NCBI GenBank assembly: GCA_965216205.1
Contig: OZ244139.1
Span: 682,001 to 746,000, forward strand
Length of the DNA stretch: 64,000 bases
Reading direction: 5' to 3'
Origin: CADEDH01 sp965216205
GTDB lineage: Bacteria; Actinomycetota; Acidimicrobiia; Acidimicrobiales; SZUA-35
Every line of letters begins with the position of its first letter. The stretch's first letter is position 1. This document shows, piece after piece, positions 7,472 to 16,847 of this stretch. The notes beneath the pieces were generated by a model. It saw only the letters and a list, made by a program, of their open reading frames with translations, searched no databases and was not told the origin of the DNA. A program made the position numbers and the translations under genes.

Positions 7472-8305
7472 CTAGGGACTTGATTCTGGGCGGTCGGGGC
7501 GGCTGGCTTCGAAGTTCTCCATCGCCTTCTGCACCATCGGTCGCCGGCGGCCGCCGGGTTCGACCACGATCGAGTCGGGATCGCGCTCGCCGAGGCGGCC
7601 GAGCACGTACATGGCGTGGGCGGCGGTCATGTGGGCCGGGTAGCCCTGGTTGTCCTGGACCTGGTTGGCGGCCAGCTTGGTCATGCGCAGCTGGAAGGGG
7701 TCGTTCTCGGCCACCCTGCCGGCCCACGCCAGGGTCTCGTCGACCAGCTGATCCCGGGGCAGGACCCGGTTGACGAGGCCGCACCGCTCCGCTTCGTGGG
7801 CGTCCATGAACCGGGGTTCGTAGAGGAGCTCCTTGGCCTTGCGGACCGGGAGGTCCCACGGCACGCAGAACCACTGGAAGTGGCTGCCGAGGAACATGGC
7901 GTCATCCGCGGCGAAGATCACGTCCATGGCCGAGGCGATCATCCAGCCGCCGAAGATGCAGTAGCCCTGCACGGCCGCCACCGTGGGCTTGGGCAGGTTC
8001 CGCCACCGCATGGTGTTGTCGTAGAACTGCTCGTGGGTCCGCTCGTACCAGCCGCGGATCCCGCCTCGCCACGGGCGCTCCTCCTGGTCGGCCAGCTCCT
8101 CGGGCGTTCCGAGATCGTGGCCGGCCGAGAAGTGCTCACCTGCGCCCAAAAGCACGATGACCCGAACGTCGTCGTCATGGCCCAGCGCCATCAGGGCACG
8201 GTCGAGCTCTTCGAGGAGGACCCGGCTCTGGGCGTTGCGGTACTCGGGTCTGTCGACCATGACCCGGGCGACGTGGTCGACGGTTTCGACATCGATGAAG
8301 CTCAT
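7472..8305 (-). CDS. Enoyl-CoA hydratase/isomerase family protein
   Basis: A 277-residue crotonase-fold protein acting on an acyl-CoA, probably in beta-oxidation or degradation of a branched or cyclic acid. The first oxyanion-hole segment is GAGEHFSAGHDL; the second is VQGYCIFGGWMIASAMDVIFA. The usual acidic pair of classical hydratases is not obvious, so isomerase or hydrolase activity is possible. The start at 8305 (MSFIDVETVDHVARVMVDRPEYRNAQ) is supported by a TACGAT hexamer 6 bases upstream (8312-8317, minus strand); the longer frame overlaps the upstream protease gene. Together with the two acyl-CoA dehydrogenases nearby it suggests a small lipid-catabolism block. Confidence 0.82.
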   Translation of the reverse strand: MSFIDVETVDHVARVMVDRPEYRNAQSRVLLEELDRALMALGHDDDVRVIVLLGAGEHFSAGHDLGTPEELADQEERPWRGGIRGWYERTHEQFYDNTMRWRNLPKPTVAAVQGYCIFGGWMIASAMDVIFAADDAMFLGSHFQWFCVPWDLPVRKAKELLYEPRFMDAHEAERCGLVNRVLPRDQLVDETLAWAGRVAENDPFQLRMTKLAANQVQDNQGYPAHMTAAHAMYVLGRLGERDPDSIVVEPGGRRRPMVQKAMENFEASRPDRPESSP

Positions 8306-8417
8306 CGACCGATCGTAGGTGACGCAACCCGACCGGGACCTGGGCGACCGACCCGCTCGTCGTGGCGAACGGCTCTGGAGGAGGACGCAGCCCGGGCGCC
8401 GGTGAACTCGTTCGACG

Positions 8418-9590
8418 TCAGCTGCAGGCTCCCGACGAGATCGAGGGGCCGCGGGGGGCGTCGAGGAGCCGGCGGAGCTCGTCGGCGTCGAGGGCGTAGG
8501 CTGTGGCGGCTCGATCGGGGGCGACGGCGAAGAGCACGCCGACCACCTCGCCCGACGGGGCGACCACGGCACTGCCCGAGTCGCCCTGGCGGACCTCGGC
8601 GGCCAGAATGAGGATGTCGCGGCTGGCCACGTTCCGGTCGTAGATGTCGCGGCCAAGTGCCGTCTGGTGGTCGGCGACCACGGCTGGCGCGATCCGGAGC
8701 TGATCCTGCCCGCCGGGGTGGCCGAACACCGCTGCCTGGGTGCCGTCCTCGGCGGTGCCGAGAGGTAGCGGACGGCGGGTGAGTCCGGGTACCCGGAGGA
8801 GGGCAAGGTCGGTGCTGGTGTCGATCGCCACCAGCTCGGCGGCGAGGCGACTGCTGCCGTCGTCGAGGACCACCTCGAGTGACTCGGTCCCGGCCACGAC
8901 GTGGGCGTTGGTGGCCACCAGCTCGGCGTCGACCACGAACCCGCTGCCCTCGCGGATCCCGCCGCAACCCCGCCCCTCGATGTTCATCGTCGACGGCCGC
9001 ACCCCATCCACCACCTCGACCGGCAAGCCGAGCGACTCCGGGGGCGGGCCGACCTCCGGCGCGGCCCGCAGATCGTCGAACACCTCGGGGAAGCCGAAGT
9101 CGCTGACCTGCTGCCCGAGATCCCGTACCGAGGGCGGCACCGGCGGCGAGTACCGGTCGACGGCGGCCACGATCACCGATCCTCTGGCCAGCCGGGCCAG
9201 GGTGCCCTGCATCATGGTCAGGGTCGGCAGCAACAGCCACACGACCACCACCACGACGAGCAGGCCGGATACGGCACCGGCAACTCGATCGACGCCCACC
9301 AGGGATTCGGGAAGGCTTCGCCGCAACCGATCGCCGATCGCGAACCCGATCGCCTGGCCGATGCCGGCACAGACCACCACCACCGCCAGCGCGGTCAGGA
9401 GGCGCACGAACGCCTCCTGGTCGTCGACCAGGTCGACCGCCGGGCCGGCCAGGCGGGTTGCGATGACGAGGCCGACGCCCAACCCGAGCCACGACCAGGC
9501 CCGGGTCACGAGGCCGAGCCGGGAGCCACCGATCGCGGCGGCGATCATGACCAGGACGATGCCGACGTCGAACAGCGTCACCGTCGACAT
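8418..9590 (-). CDS. MarP-like membrane serine protease (CvpA domain plus trypsin-like domain)
   Basis: A 390-residue protein with about four N-terminal membrane spans of the CvpA/colicin V production type (residues 1-125), then a chymotrypsin-fold protease. The triad is readable: His230 in ATNAHVVAG, Asp261 in TSTDLALLRV and Ser338 in RQGDSGSAVV. This matches actinobacterial MarP, a periplasmic protease needed for acid and oxidative stress resistance in mycobacteria. The family cysteine in GRGCGG (Cys209) is also present. Located between hydratase and dehydrogenase genes on the same strand, with gaps of about 110 and 170 bases, so it is probably separately transcribed. Confidence 0.85.
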   Translation of the reverse strand: MSTVTLFDVGIVLVMIAAAIGGSRLGLVTRAWSWLGLGVGLVIATRLAGPAVDLVDDQEAFVRLLTALAVVVVCAGIGQAIGFAIGDRLRRSLPESLVGVDRVAGAVSGLLVVVVVVWLLLPTLTMMQGTLARLARGSVIVAAVDRYSPPVPPSVRDLGQQVSDFGFPEVFDDLRAAPEVGPPPESLGLPVEVVDGVRPSTMNIEGRGCGGIREGSGFVVDAELVATNAHVVAGTESLEVVLDDGSSRLAAELVAIDTSTDLALLRVPGLTRRPLPLGTAEDGTQAAVFGHPGGQDQLRIAPAVVADHQTALGRDIYDRNVASRDILILAAEVRQGDSGSAVVAPSGEVVGVLFAVAPDRAATAYALDADELRRLLDAPRGPSISSGACS

Positions 9591-9762
9591 GCGCGCCGAC
9601 CCTGGTCAGCCACCCACGGGCTCCTGCCATTCCTTCTGTGTCGCTGTGTCACCGCTCCGCCAACTCGGTCGACGGCCGCTGGAGTGTCGCCTCGCGTCGT
9701 ATCCGCGAACCTCCCGGCCATGGCCGCAGGATGGTAGCAGTCCGGGTGAGGAGGGGAGAGGG

Positions 9763-10770
9763 TCAGCCTCTACCGGCGGCGCGCTCGAGCGCGGCCCAGT
9801 GGCGCTCGGCGTCGCCGAACTCGTCGGCCGCGATCACGGCCTGCTTGTGGAGGTGGTGGAGGTCGTGTTCGGCGCTGTAGGAGATGGCACCCAGCACCTG
9901 GTGGCCGGCCCGGATGGCGGTCAGGCAGTCGCGGGCGGCGAGCGCCTTGGCCCGGTGGATCTCCGGCGACAGCAGCGCGGACGCAGAATCGACCGCATGA
10001 CGATGTTGGAGCGTCGTGGCCGCGAGGTACGTCTGGTAGCGGGCCCGCTCGATGTCGCCGAGCATGTCGGCCAGGCGATGCTGGATCGCCTGATGGCCGC
10101 CGATCGGCTTGCCGCCCTGGATGCGCTCCTTCGCGTAGGTCACGCAGTCGTCGAGCACCCGTTGGGCCAGCCCGACGAGCTCCGCGGCGCTCAGTAGCGC
10201 TCCGGTGAGCCAGACCAGCTGCCCCGCTTCCAAGGAAAGCGGTTGCCACGAGGCCGGGTCGACGGTCGCCGTCAGGCGACACAGCACGGTGCGGCCCTCA
10301 TCCTGCGCGATGCGAACCGAGTCGGACCTCGCAGGAACGGTCGCGGCCGACCACCGATCGGGTTTGTCACCGCCAGATCGGGTGTGGGTCAACACCACCA
10401 CCCGATCGGCCAGCTCGAGGCCGCGGGCGGTGGCCACGGCCGGCGCCTTGCCGTCGACGACGAGGAGCTGGTCGATGCCCGAAGCCGGCTCGAGCCCGGC
10501 CGCTGCCACCACGAGCGGCGCGATCATGCCGCCCGGTCCCACCGGGAGCGTGCAACCTCCCTTCGCCAGGCGCTCGACGAGGAGGGCGGCGTCGAGAACC
10601 GGCATCGCCTCCGGGGTGAGCAGGCCGGTCCAGCCGTTGGTTTCGAGGTCGGCCCAGCGGGCACGCCGCTCGTCGAGTGACGAGGCATCGTCGGGCGACC
10701 AGTTCCGCTCCAGCCACCGGTCGGCGGCCCGCAGCAGTTGCTCCTGGTCGTCGGTGAGCGAGAAGTCCAC
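9763..10770 (-). CDS. Acyl-CoA dehydrogenase family protein, divergent (probable partner subunit)
   Basis: A 335-residue acyl-CoA dehydrogenase-like protein starting MDFSLTDDQEQLLRAADRWLERNW. The middle beta domain is shortened and lacks the FAD/substrate motif of the type SEPDAGSD seen in its neighbour. The C-terminal four-helix part is clear (RIQGGKPIGGHQAIQHRLADM; then QVLGAISYSAEHDLHHLHKQA). It lies 6 bases downstream of a full dehydrogenase gene on the same strand. In actinobacteria such unequal pairs form alpha2beta2 dehydrogenases acting on steroid side chains or other bulky acyl-CoAs, which is the likely arrangement here. Substrate unknown. Confidence 0.8.
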   Translation of the reverse strand: MDFSLTDDQEQLLRAADRWLERNWSPDDASSLDERRARWADLETNGWTGLLTPEAMPVLDAALLVERLAKGGCTLPVGPGGMIAPLVVAAAGLEPASGIDQLLVVDGKAPAVATARGLELADRVVVLTHTRSGGDKPDRWSAATVPARSDSVRIAQDEGRTVLCRLTATVDPASWQPLSLEAGQLVWLTGALLSAAELVGLAQRVLDDCVTYAKERIQGGKPIGGHQAIQHRLADMLGDIERARYQTYLAATTLQHRHAVDSASALLSPEIHRAKALAARDCLTAIRAGHQVLGAISYSAEHDLHHLHKQAVIAADEFGDAERHWAALERAAGRG

Positions 10771-10776
10771 GGCCGG

Positions 10777-11970
10777 TCAGCTCCTCGGCAGTCCGAGGCC
10801 GCGGGTGGCCACCGTGTTCCGCAGCACCTCGGATGTGCCGCCGGCGATCGTCTGGCCGACGCTGGTCAGGTAGAGCTGGCGCATCGCTCCGGCGACGGGC
10901 GCGTCGTCGCCTCCGAGGAGCACGTCGGCCCCGAGCACGTCGTGGGCGAAGTTGGCCACCCGCTGGCCGAGCTCGTCGGCCATCGTCTTGTAGAGCGCCG
11001 ACTCGTACGGCGTGGGGATGCCCTGATCCAGCAGGTAGCCGAACCGGTGGAACAGCAACCGGGTGGCGGCCACCTCCGCCTCCAGCTCGACGAACCGTCG
11101 AGCGATCGCCGGTCGGTCGAGCAGCACCCCGCCACCGGTTTCGTGGGACGAGGTCGTGGCGGCGTGGTCACGCAGCAGACCCAGCAACCGGATCAGGGCC
11201 GGCGGCTTGGTGAACCGACCCCAGAACCGGTCCCGGTCGAGGCCCTTCAGCAGCTCCCGGAACCCCTCGTTCTCACCGCCCATCACCCGCCAGGCCGGCA
11301 CCCGCACGTCGTCGAGGAACGCCTCGTAGTGGTACACCTCGCCGGTCAGGCTCACGATCGGGCGCAAGGTGAGTCCTGGCGTGTCGTTGGGGACCACGAA
11401 CATCGTCAGTCCGCCGGCTCGACTACCGGCATCGTCAGCGCTCTGGGTGCGGGCCAGCACCATGCCGTGGGTGCACGCCCCGGCCTCGGAGCTCCAGATC
11501 TTGTGCCCGTCGATCACGTACTCGTCGCCGTCCCGCCGGGCCCGGGTGGTGAGGGCCAGGAGGTCGGAGCCGGCGTCGGGCTCGCTGTAGCCCTGCCACG
11601 CCAGCGCCTCACCCGCCGCGATCCGGGGCAGCAGGTCGGCCTGGAGGGTCGGGTTGTCGTCGCGCATGATCGACTGCGCCCACTGGTCGCTCCCGGCCAG
11701 CGGGCCGAACGGCGCCCCGGCGAGCGCCAACTCCTCGATCAGGGCCAACTGGTCGATCATCGGTCGCTCGGCCCCGCCGAAGCGCTTCGGCCAGGTCAGG
11801 CCGATCCATCCCTGCTCACCGAGCGCCCGGAGGAACTCGAACGAGTAGGCGCCGCTGCCGTAGCCGCCGTCCATGGCATCGTGACCGAACGTTTCGACGG
11901 GATGCTCCGCGAGGAACGAGCGCACCTCGTCCCGCAGCGCCTCGGCACTCGGCGGGTACCCGAACTCCAT
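10777..11970 (-). CDS. Acyl-CoA dehydrogenase
   Basis: A 397-residue FAD-dependent acyl-CoA dehydrogenase. Visible features are the N-terminal helical domain, the beta-domain motif WQGYSEPDAGSDLLALTTRARRDGDEYVIDGHKIW, and the C-terminal TIAGGTSEVLRNTVATRGLGLP that shapes the FAD site. A GGGAGGG ribosome site lies upstream of the ATG. Translated just before the divergent dehydrogenase at 9763-10770, with which it probably forms a hetero-oligomer. It would introduce a double bond for the downstream hydratase step; the nearby crotonase (7472) could be the next enzyme, but the MarP-like gene intervenes. Confidence 0.85.
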   Translation of the reverse strand: MEFGYPPSAEALRDEVRSFLAEHPVETFGHDAMDGGYGSGAYSFEFLRALGEQGWIGLTWPKRFGGAERPMIDQLALIEELALAGAPFGPLAGSDQWAQSIMRDDNPTLQADLLPRIAAGEALAWQGYSEPDAGSDLLALTTRARRDGDEYVIDGHKIWSSEAGACTHGMVLARTQSADDAGSRAGGLTMFVVPNDTPGLTLRPIVSLTGEVYHYEAFLDDVRVPAWRVMGGENEGFRELLKGLDRDRFWGRFTKPPALIRLLGLLRDHAATTSSHETGGGVLLDRPAIARRFVELEAEVAATRLLFHRFGYLLDQGIPTPYESALYKTMADELGQRVANFAHDVLGADVLLGGDDAPVAGAMRQLYLTSVGQTIAGGTSEVLRNTVATRGLGLPRS

Positions 11971-12078
11971 CCCACCCTCCCGGCTCTCGATCCGGTCGAC
12001 CCCTCCGCAGCGACAGTAGTCGACGGCCGATCCTGGGCGACACCTCCGGCGACCGGGTGACGCACACCGCCCGAGGCC

Positions 12079-13797
12079 CTACACCGCCAGGAGTCGGGCG
12101 GAGTCGGTCGACACCTGGCGGTGCCAGCGCTCGAAGCGGTTCGAGGTGATCGGCTCGCCGTAGTCGCCGAGCGCACCGCCGACGGCGCGGGCGGTCGACG
12201 AGATGCGCCGACGGAGGTCGGCTGTCAGCAATCGCCGATCGATGGCCTCGTCGTGGAGGCGGGCCAGCGGCTCGATCGTGCGTTGCAGCGCGCCGAGGTA
12301 CCACGGCCACGTGAGGTCGCCGCCGTGGACGCCGGCCTTGCCGGGCAAGGGTCGAGCGGGGAACGCAGCTCGATCGTCGAGGACGGTCGCAGCCATCCTG
12401 ACCGACATCATCGCCTCGGCGATGCTCCGTTCCAGGTGGGCGATCGCCGTGACCGTGTCGCCCATCACGAACCGGTCGATGGCGATCCGCTCCAATCGGT
12501 ACGAGCTGGCGATCAGGCGCTGCTGCTCCGATTCGGCGAGCTCGACCGCCGGCAGCTGCGACGGCGGGATGTCCCAGTCGGTGCGCAACCGATGGAACAT
12601 GCCGTCGGTGCCGGTCGCCAGCCGGTGGAAGCCGGCTGCGCTCGCCGCCTCCGACGCGTTCACCAGGATCGTGAACGTCCTATCGGTCACACCGCAGCGC
12701 CGCAGCAGGTGCCCCAACCACTCGAGCGCCAGGAACGGATTCGCCTGGGCCGTGGCCACGTACGACACCGACACCGCCGTCCGCTCCAGCTCGAACCGCC
12801 CGAAGCCGTGCAGCCTCGGTCGGAGCTCGCGCAGCAACAAAGCGAGAACCCCCGACACGTCGATCCCGTCGAGCGCCCGTTCGCGCAGCGCGTTGGCGGC
12901 CCGCAGCAGGGCCGTCGGCGACAGTTCGGCGCTGACCAGCGCAGCGAGGTCGGGATGCGTCACCAACACCGGCGCCCGTACCGACTCCAGCGGACCCGAC
13001 GACGGGATCGGAGGACCGGCGGCCACCGCCCTCGGCCGACCAGCGGCGGATCGACCGCTCCCGACGCCGCCGGCTGCCACCTCCTCGAAGAGCGCCACCT
13101 CCATCAGGGCAGCGGCCCGCCGCAGGGCTCGCCGGTTCGGTCTCCTCCCGGTGACGACCGATCGGGTCTGACGCAGGTCGTCCCGCACGTAACCGCAGTC
13201 GGCATACCACTTGTGGAGCGCTGCGACCGTCGGGCCGGCGTGCGGACCGTCGCACTCGGCGAGCGCCCTCGCGTACGCCCGACCGATCGTGTCGACGCGA
13301 CCGTCCCGCCCGCCGACCGTGGCCCGGAACCAGGGCTCCAGGATCGGGTTCACCGCCGGCCGCGCGGGCAGGCCGCCCGACGGCTGGGCGACGCGCCGGG
13401 TCAGGACGTGGGGCGCGACCGATGCCAGGGCGGCCCGGCAGATCCGCCTCGGTGACGACTCGTCACGGCCGGCGGCGATGTCGGGGTCGAGGTTCGACGA
13501 GAACGGCAACGGCAGGCCGTGCAAGCCGTAGTACAGCTCCACGACCGACCGCTCCTCGTCGCCCAGGTCGACGCGGTCCAGCAGCACCAGCAGCATCCGA
13601 CGGACCTCGCCGAGCGGCAACCACGGCACCGCCCCGGGACCAGCACCGCCACCCGAGCGCGGCCGGGCCACGAAGTAGCCGGCGACCGACGCCGGTAGCC
13701 CGCGCCGCGAGGTGAGGCTGCCCATCAGCGCGCCACGCCAGTAGTCGAACAACGCTCGGCACTCGGCTGCGGTGATCGCATCGCCCGATCTCCCCAC
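12079..13797 (-). CDS. Hypothetical protein, 572 residues, no recognised family
   Basis: No family is recognised. The protein is rich in Arg, Ala and Leu and predicted mostly helical, with no signal peptide or membrane span. An early segment (LPLGEVRRMLLVLLDRVDLGDEERSVVELYYGLHG) looks like a helical bundle with some resemblance to sigma-like or HTH regions, but it is too weak to call. Codon use is normal for the window and the frame is long and uninterrupted, so it is very probably real. The open frame extends to GTG 13833; GTG 13797 is preferred because GATACT (13804-13809, minus) ends 6 bases before it, the same arrangement as for the CDF gene. Confidence 0.6.
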   Translation of the reverse strand: MGRSGDAITAAECRALFDYWRGALMGSLTSRRGLPASVAGYFVARPRSGGGAGPGAVPWLPLGEVRRMLLVLLDRVDLGDEERSVVELYYGLHGLPLPFSSNLDPDIAAGRDESSPRRICRAALASVAPHVLTRRVAQPSGGLPARPAVNPILEPWFRATVGGRDGRVDTIGRAYARALAECDGPHAGPTVAALHKWYADCGYVRDDLRQTRSVVTGRRPNRRALRRAAALMEVALFEEVAAGGVGSGRSAAGRPRAVAAGPPIPSSGPLESVRAPVLVTHPDLAALVSAELSPTALLRAANALRERALDGIDVSGVLALLLRELRPRLHGFGRFELERTAVSVSYVATAQANPFLALEWLGHLLRRCGVTDRTFTILVNASEAASAAGFHRLATGTDGMFHRLRTDWDIPPSQLPAVELAESEQQRLIASSYRLERIAIDRFVMGDTVTAIAHLERSIAEAMMSVRMAATVLDDRAAFPARPLPGKAGVHGGDLTWPWYLGALQRTIEPLARLHDEAIDRRLLTADLRRRISSTARAVGGALGDYGEPITSNRFERWHRQVSTDSARLLAV

Positions 13798-14113
13798 CCC
13801 TCCAGTATCGATCGCGCCGGCGGTGGCCCCCACCCCACAGACAAATCACGCGTCAAGGAGGTGGAACAACCCGGTTGGAGCGACATCCGATGGGCGAAAT
13901 CTCCCAACTCCGGGAACTTTTTCATCGAGTTGTGACGTCAATTACACAGCACGGTTCAGCAGGGGCTGGAAGAATCGGAGGGGTAGGGGAATGGACACCC
14001 AGAGCGCAGCGCAGATCGACGGCGGAGAGTTGTATCAACCGCCCATTCCATGCACTCCGGTAGGGCAGGCCCTGCAGAGCAGCAAGGACTGGGCGAGTAG
14101 GAGGAGGGAACAC

Positions 14114-14419
14114 ATGCGAGGGGTAGCAGGAATCGAAATCGGTTACGAAACGATCCGTTTGGCCAGCGATGACACCGGCCCGATCGGACCACAGCTCCAC
14201 GTGCTGCGGGCCATCGACCCGGTGGTCGTGGCGGCCAACGTCGAGCGGGCGGGTGGCCGGGTGTTGCGGGTCCACGACGACGAGTCGATCCTGGTGGTCG
14301 AGTTGCCGGTCGCTGTGTCGCCGGCAGCGGTCGGTGCCACCGAGGTTCAGGTCCGGGTGCTCTCGACCGACACCCGCGGCGTCGTCGCCACCTGGCAGCC
14401 GGTGGCCGCCGCGAGCTGA
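14114..14419 (+). CDS. Hypothetical small protein, 101 residues
   Basis: A short acidic protein (MRGVAGIEIGYETIRLASDDTGPIGPQ...) with predicted beta-strand rich sequence and Val/Ala-rich C-terminus. No family is recognised. ATG 14114 is preceded by a strong AGGAGG site 6-7 bases away. A second in-frame start at ATG 13991 also has a GGAGGGG site and would add 41 residues with less biased codons; either could be right. It is followed by a strong hairpin (14469-14511), so it is probably a single-gene transcript. The region 13900-13990 just upstream is A/T-rich and promoter-like. Confidence 0.5.
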   Translation: MRGVAGIEIGYETIRLASDDTGPIGPQLHVLRAIDPVVVAANVERAGGRVLRVHDDESILVVELPVAVSPAAVGATEVQVRVLSTDTRGVVATWQPVAAAS

Positions 14420-14468
14420 CCGCCGACCGGCACCGCGGTCGACGAGCGAAACGAACCGAAGAGAACCG

Positions 14469-14511
14469 GAACCGGCCGGGCCGACGTCACCTCGTCGAGC
14501 CCGGCCGGTTC
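14469..14511 (+). terminator. Strong hairpin, probable terminator of the 101-residue gene
   Basis: Perfect 13-bp stem GAACCGGCCGGGC (14469-14481) / GCCCGGCCGGTTC (14499-14511), extended inward by CGACG/CGTCG with one bulged A. It lies 50 bases after the stop at 14419 and well before the kinase start at 14649. There is no U-tract. Confidence 0.6.
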
Positions 14512-14648
14512 GCGTCCCGGAAGGACCGGAGCGCCCGCGATCCGCGATCGGTGTCGATCGCGGCCACACTGGAACCTGTCGCCGGTGGGAAACCGACCGT
14601 GGCCGGTGGCCGTAGTGACGAGCCGAGGGGCGAGAGAGGGACGAGCGC

Positions 14649-16763
14649 GTGGACCAGCTCGAAGGTTTGCAGGAGCTGACGGAGATCGGGCGCGGCGGTT
14701 TCGGCGTCGTCTACCGGGCCCACGAGACCGATCTCAACCGCACGGTGGCCGTCAAGGTGCTCAACGAGGCCTCCGCCGATCTCGCCCAGAAGCGCCTCGA
14801 CCGGGAGCGGCGGGCGATGGGCGTGCTCTCCGGCCACCCCAACATCGTCACCATCTACCGCACCGGCACGACCGGCGGCTCCCCCTACCTGGTGATGGAG
14901 TTCCTCGGGGGTGGATCGCTGGCCGATCGGCTGCATCACGGGCCGCCGATCCCGTGGCAGGAAGCGGTCAACATCGGCACCTCCCTCGCCGACGCGATCG
15001 ACGCCGCACACCGGGCCGGTGTCTTCCACCGCGACATCAAGCCGGCCAACGTGCTCCTCAGCGATACCGGCGTGCCCAAGCTCGGCGACTTCGGCATCGC
15101 CAACGTGGAGGCCGTCTCCCAGACCAGCGGTGTCATGAAGGCCACCGTCGCCCATGCGCCGCCGGAGGTGCTGGGCGGTAGCGAGGGCGACGCCAGGAGC
15201 GACATCTACTCGCTCGCCTCCACCATGTACGAGCTCATCACCGGCCGGCCGGCGTTCGTCCGCCCCGAGGACACCTCCCCGGTTCCGGTCATGATGCGGA
15301 TCACGTCGGAAGCGGTGCCCGACGTCGATCCCGCCATCTGCCCGCCGGCGGTGACCCGCTGCCTCCAGCAGGCGATGGCGAAGGACCCGGCTCACCGGCC
15401 GGCGACGGCCGCCGACTTCCGCGACCTCCTCATCGCCGCAACCAACAACCCGGACGCGCCACTCCCCGGTGGGTTCCGGGCGGCACCGGCGGCGGGCGCG
15501 ACGGGTGGTCATCAGACCGTCCACGCCTTCGCTCCCAACCCGGGTCGTGGTGGCCAGCAACCCGGTCCGTCAACCGGTCCCGGCCATGGCGCCGCACCCC
15601 CGCCGAGCGGCCCGGCCCAGCAACCGGCCGCGTTCCACCGCGACGGGGCCGCACCGCCACCCGGGTACACCGGAGCGCCATCGGGACCCGTCGGCCACCA
15701 ACCGCCGGGCGCCCCCACCCCCGGCGCGCCGCCCGGCCACGGCGGGTTCGGAACCACCGGCGTGTACCGGAGCGGCAACGTGCCCAGCGGTCAGGGGGGT
15801 CCCGCTCCCCACACCGCGCCGCCCGGCTACCAGACCACGCCGTTCCACTCGAGCGGACCGACCCCGTCGGGCCTCGGTCAGCAGTACGGGTCGTCGGGGT
15901 CCAACACGCCGGTGGCGCTGATCGTGGGCGGGGTGGTTGCAGCTCTGATCGTGATCGTCGGCGCCGCGTTGCTGCTCACCAGGAGCGACGGAGACGACCC
16001 CGACATCCAGACGCTCACCGACCCGACGACCGGCGACGGCACGGGGTCCGACGGCACCATCGGCGACGGCTCCGACGGCACCACCGAGACGACAGCCCCC
16101 ACCACCGCTCCGACGACCCAGTCGACGACGCAGCCGACGACCCAGCTGCTGCCCACCGCCCCGCTCCTCGACACGTCGACGGTTGCCGGTCGGACCGCTG
16201 CCCTCGAGCTCCTCGCGGCCCAACAGCTCGTCAGCACCGACGGCTTCGCGTCGCTCCCCACCTACCCGGGCGGCGTGACCCCCTTCTCCGACAATGCGGG
16301 CGTGATCACCGGCGAAGCACCCCTCGAATGGAGCGACCGGCAGGACGCCACCGAGGCAGGCTTCTCCCACGGTGTGCAGGTGGCGACCAATCTCCCCGGT
16401 ACCCAGGAGGGCTCGGCCGAATCGGGGGTGGTGGTGTTCCTCTATCCACGGGCGAACATCGAAGCCACGTTCGGAACCGCCGACCACGACAATCTGATCG
16501 CCGAGATCATCCGATCGAACGAGATCAACTGCTCCGAGGCCCCCCATCAGTCCTTCAGCTACCCCCAGTTCACGGGTCGGTACACGATTCTCACGAACTG
16601 CGTGGCTTCCGACCCGAACCTGATGGGGCTCTACATGGTGGGAACGCTCAACCAGAGCCCCGACTATCTCCTCCAGGTCACGCTGCTCACCTCCGACCCG
16701 GAGAGCATCGCCGCAGCGCAGGCCGCCATCGACTCGATCCAGATCAACCTCGCCAACGTCTGA
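14649..16763 (+). CDS. Membrane Ser/Thr protein kinase (PknB-like kinase domain, single TM, extracellular domain)
   Basis: A 704-residue receptor-type kinase. The kinase domain covers about residues 8-265: glycine loop GRGGFGVVY, Lys36 in VAVKVL, catalytic HRDIKPAN (Asp129) and DFG (Asp147). The activation segment SGVMKATVAHAPPEV and the APE-like PPE are present. A Pro/Gly-rich juxtamembrane linker follows (about 275-415), then one membrane span (VALIVGGVVAALIVIVGAALLL, about 420-442), a Thr/Asp/Gly-rich stalk and an outer domain with two cysteines (NCSEAPH, NCVASD). There are no PASTA repeats, so the signal sensed differs from PknB. GTG start with GAGAGG upstream. Target and ligand unknown. 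Confidence 0.88.
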   Translation: MDQLEGLQELTEIGRGGFGVVYRAHETDLNRTVAVKVLNEASADLAQKRLDRERRAMGVLSGHPNIVTIYRTGTTGGSPYLVMEFLGGGSLADRLHHGPPIPWQEAVNIGTSLADAIDAAHRAGVFHRDIKPANVLLSDTGVPKLGDFGIANVEAVSQTSGVMKATVAHAPPEVLGGSEGDARSDIYSLASTMYELITGRPAFVRPEDTSPVPVMMRITSEAVPDVDPAICPPAVTRCLQQAMAKDPAHRPATAADFRDLLIAATNNPDAPLPGGFRAAPAAGATGGHQTVHAFAPNPGRGGQQPGPSTGPGHGAAPPPSGPAQQPAAFHRDGAAPPPGYTGAPSGPVGHQPPGAPTPGAPPGHGGFGTTGVYRSGNVPSGQGGPAPHTAPPGYQTTPFHSSGPTPSGLGQQYGSSGSNTPVALIVGGVVAALIVIVGAALLLTRSDGDDPDIQTLTDPTTGDGTGSDGTIGDGSDGTTETTAPTTAPTTQSTTQPTTQLLPTAPLLDTSTVAGRTAALELLAAQQLVSTDGFASLPTYPGGVTPFSDNAGVITGEAPLEWSDRQDATEAGFSHGVQVATNLPGTQEGSAESGVVVFLYPRANIEATFGTADHDNLIAEIIRSNEINCSEAPHQSFSYPQFTGRYTILTNCVASDPNLMGLYMVGTLNQSPDYLLQVTLLTSDPESIAAAQAAIDSIQINLANV

Positions 16764-16847
16764 GCGCCTTCGCCCTGGGTCTCCGATCGCCGCTCGATGG
16801 CATAGAGTCGCCCGGGGGACGAGCATGACGAGGGATCGGGACCTGCC

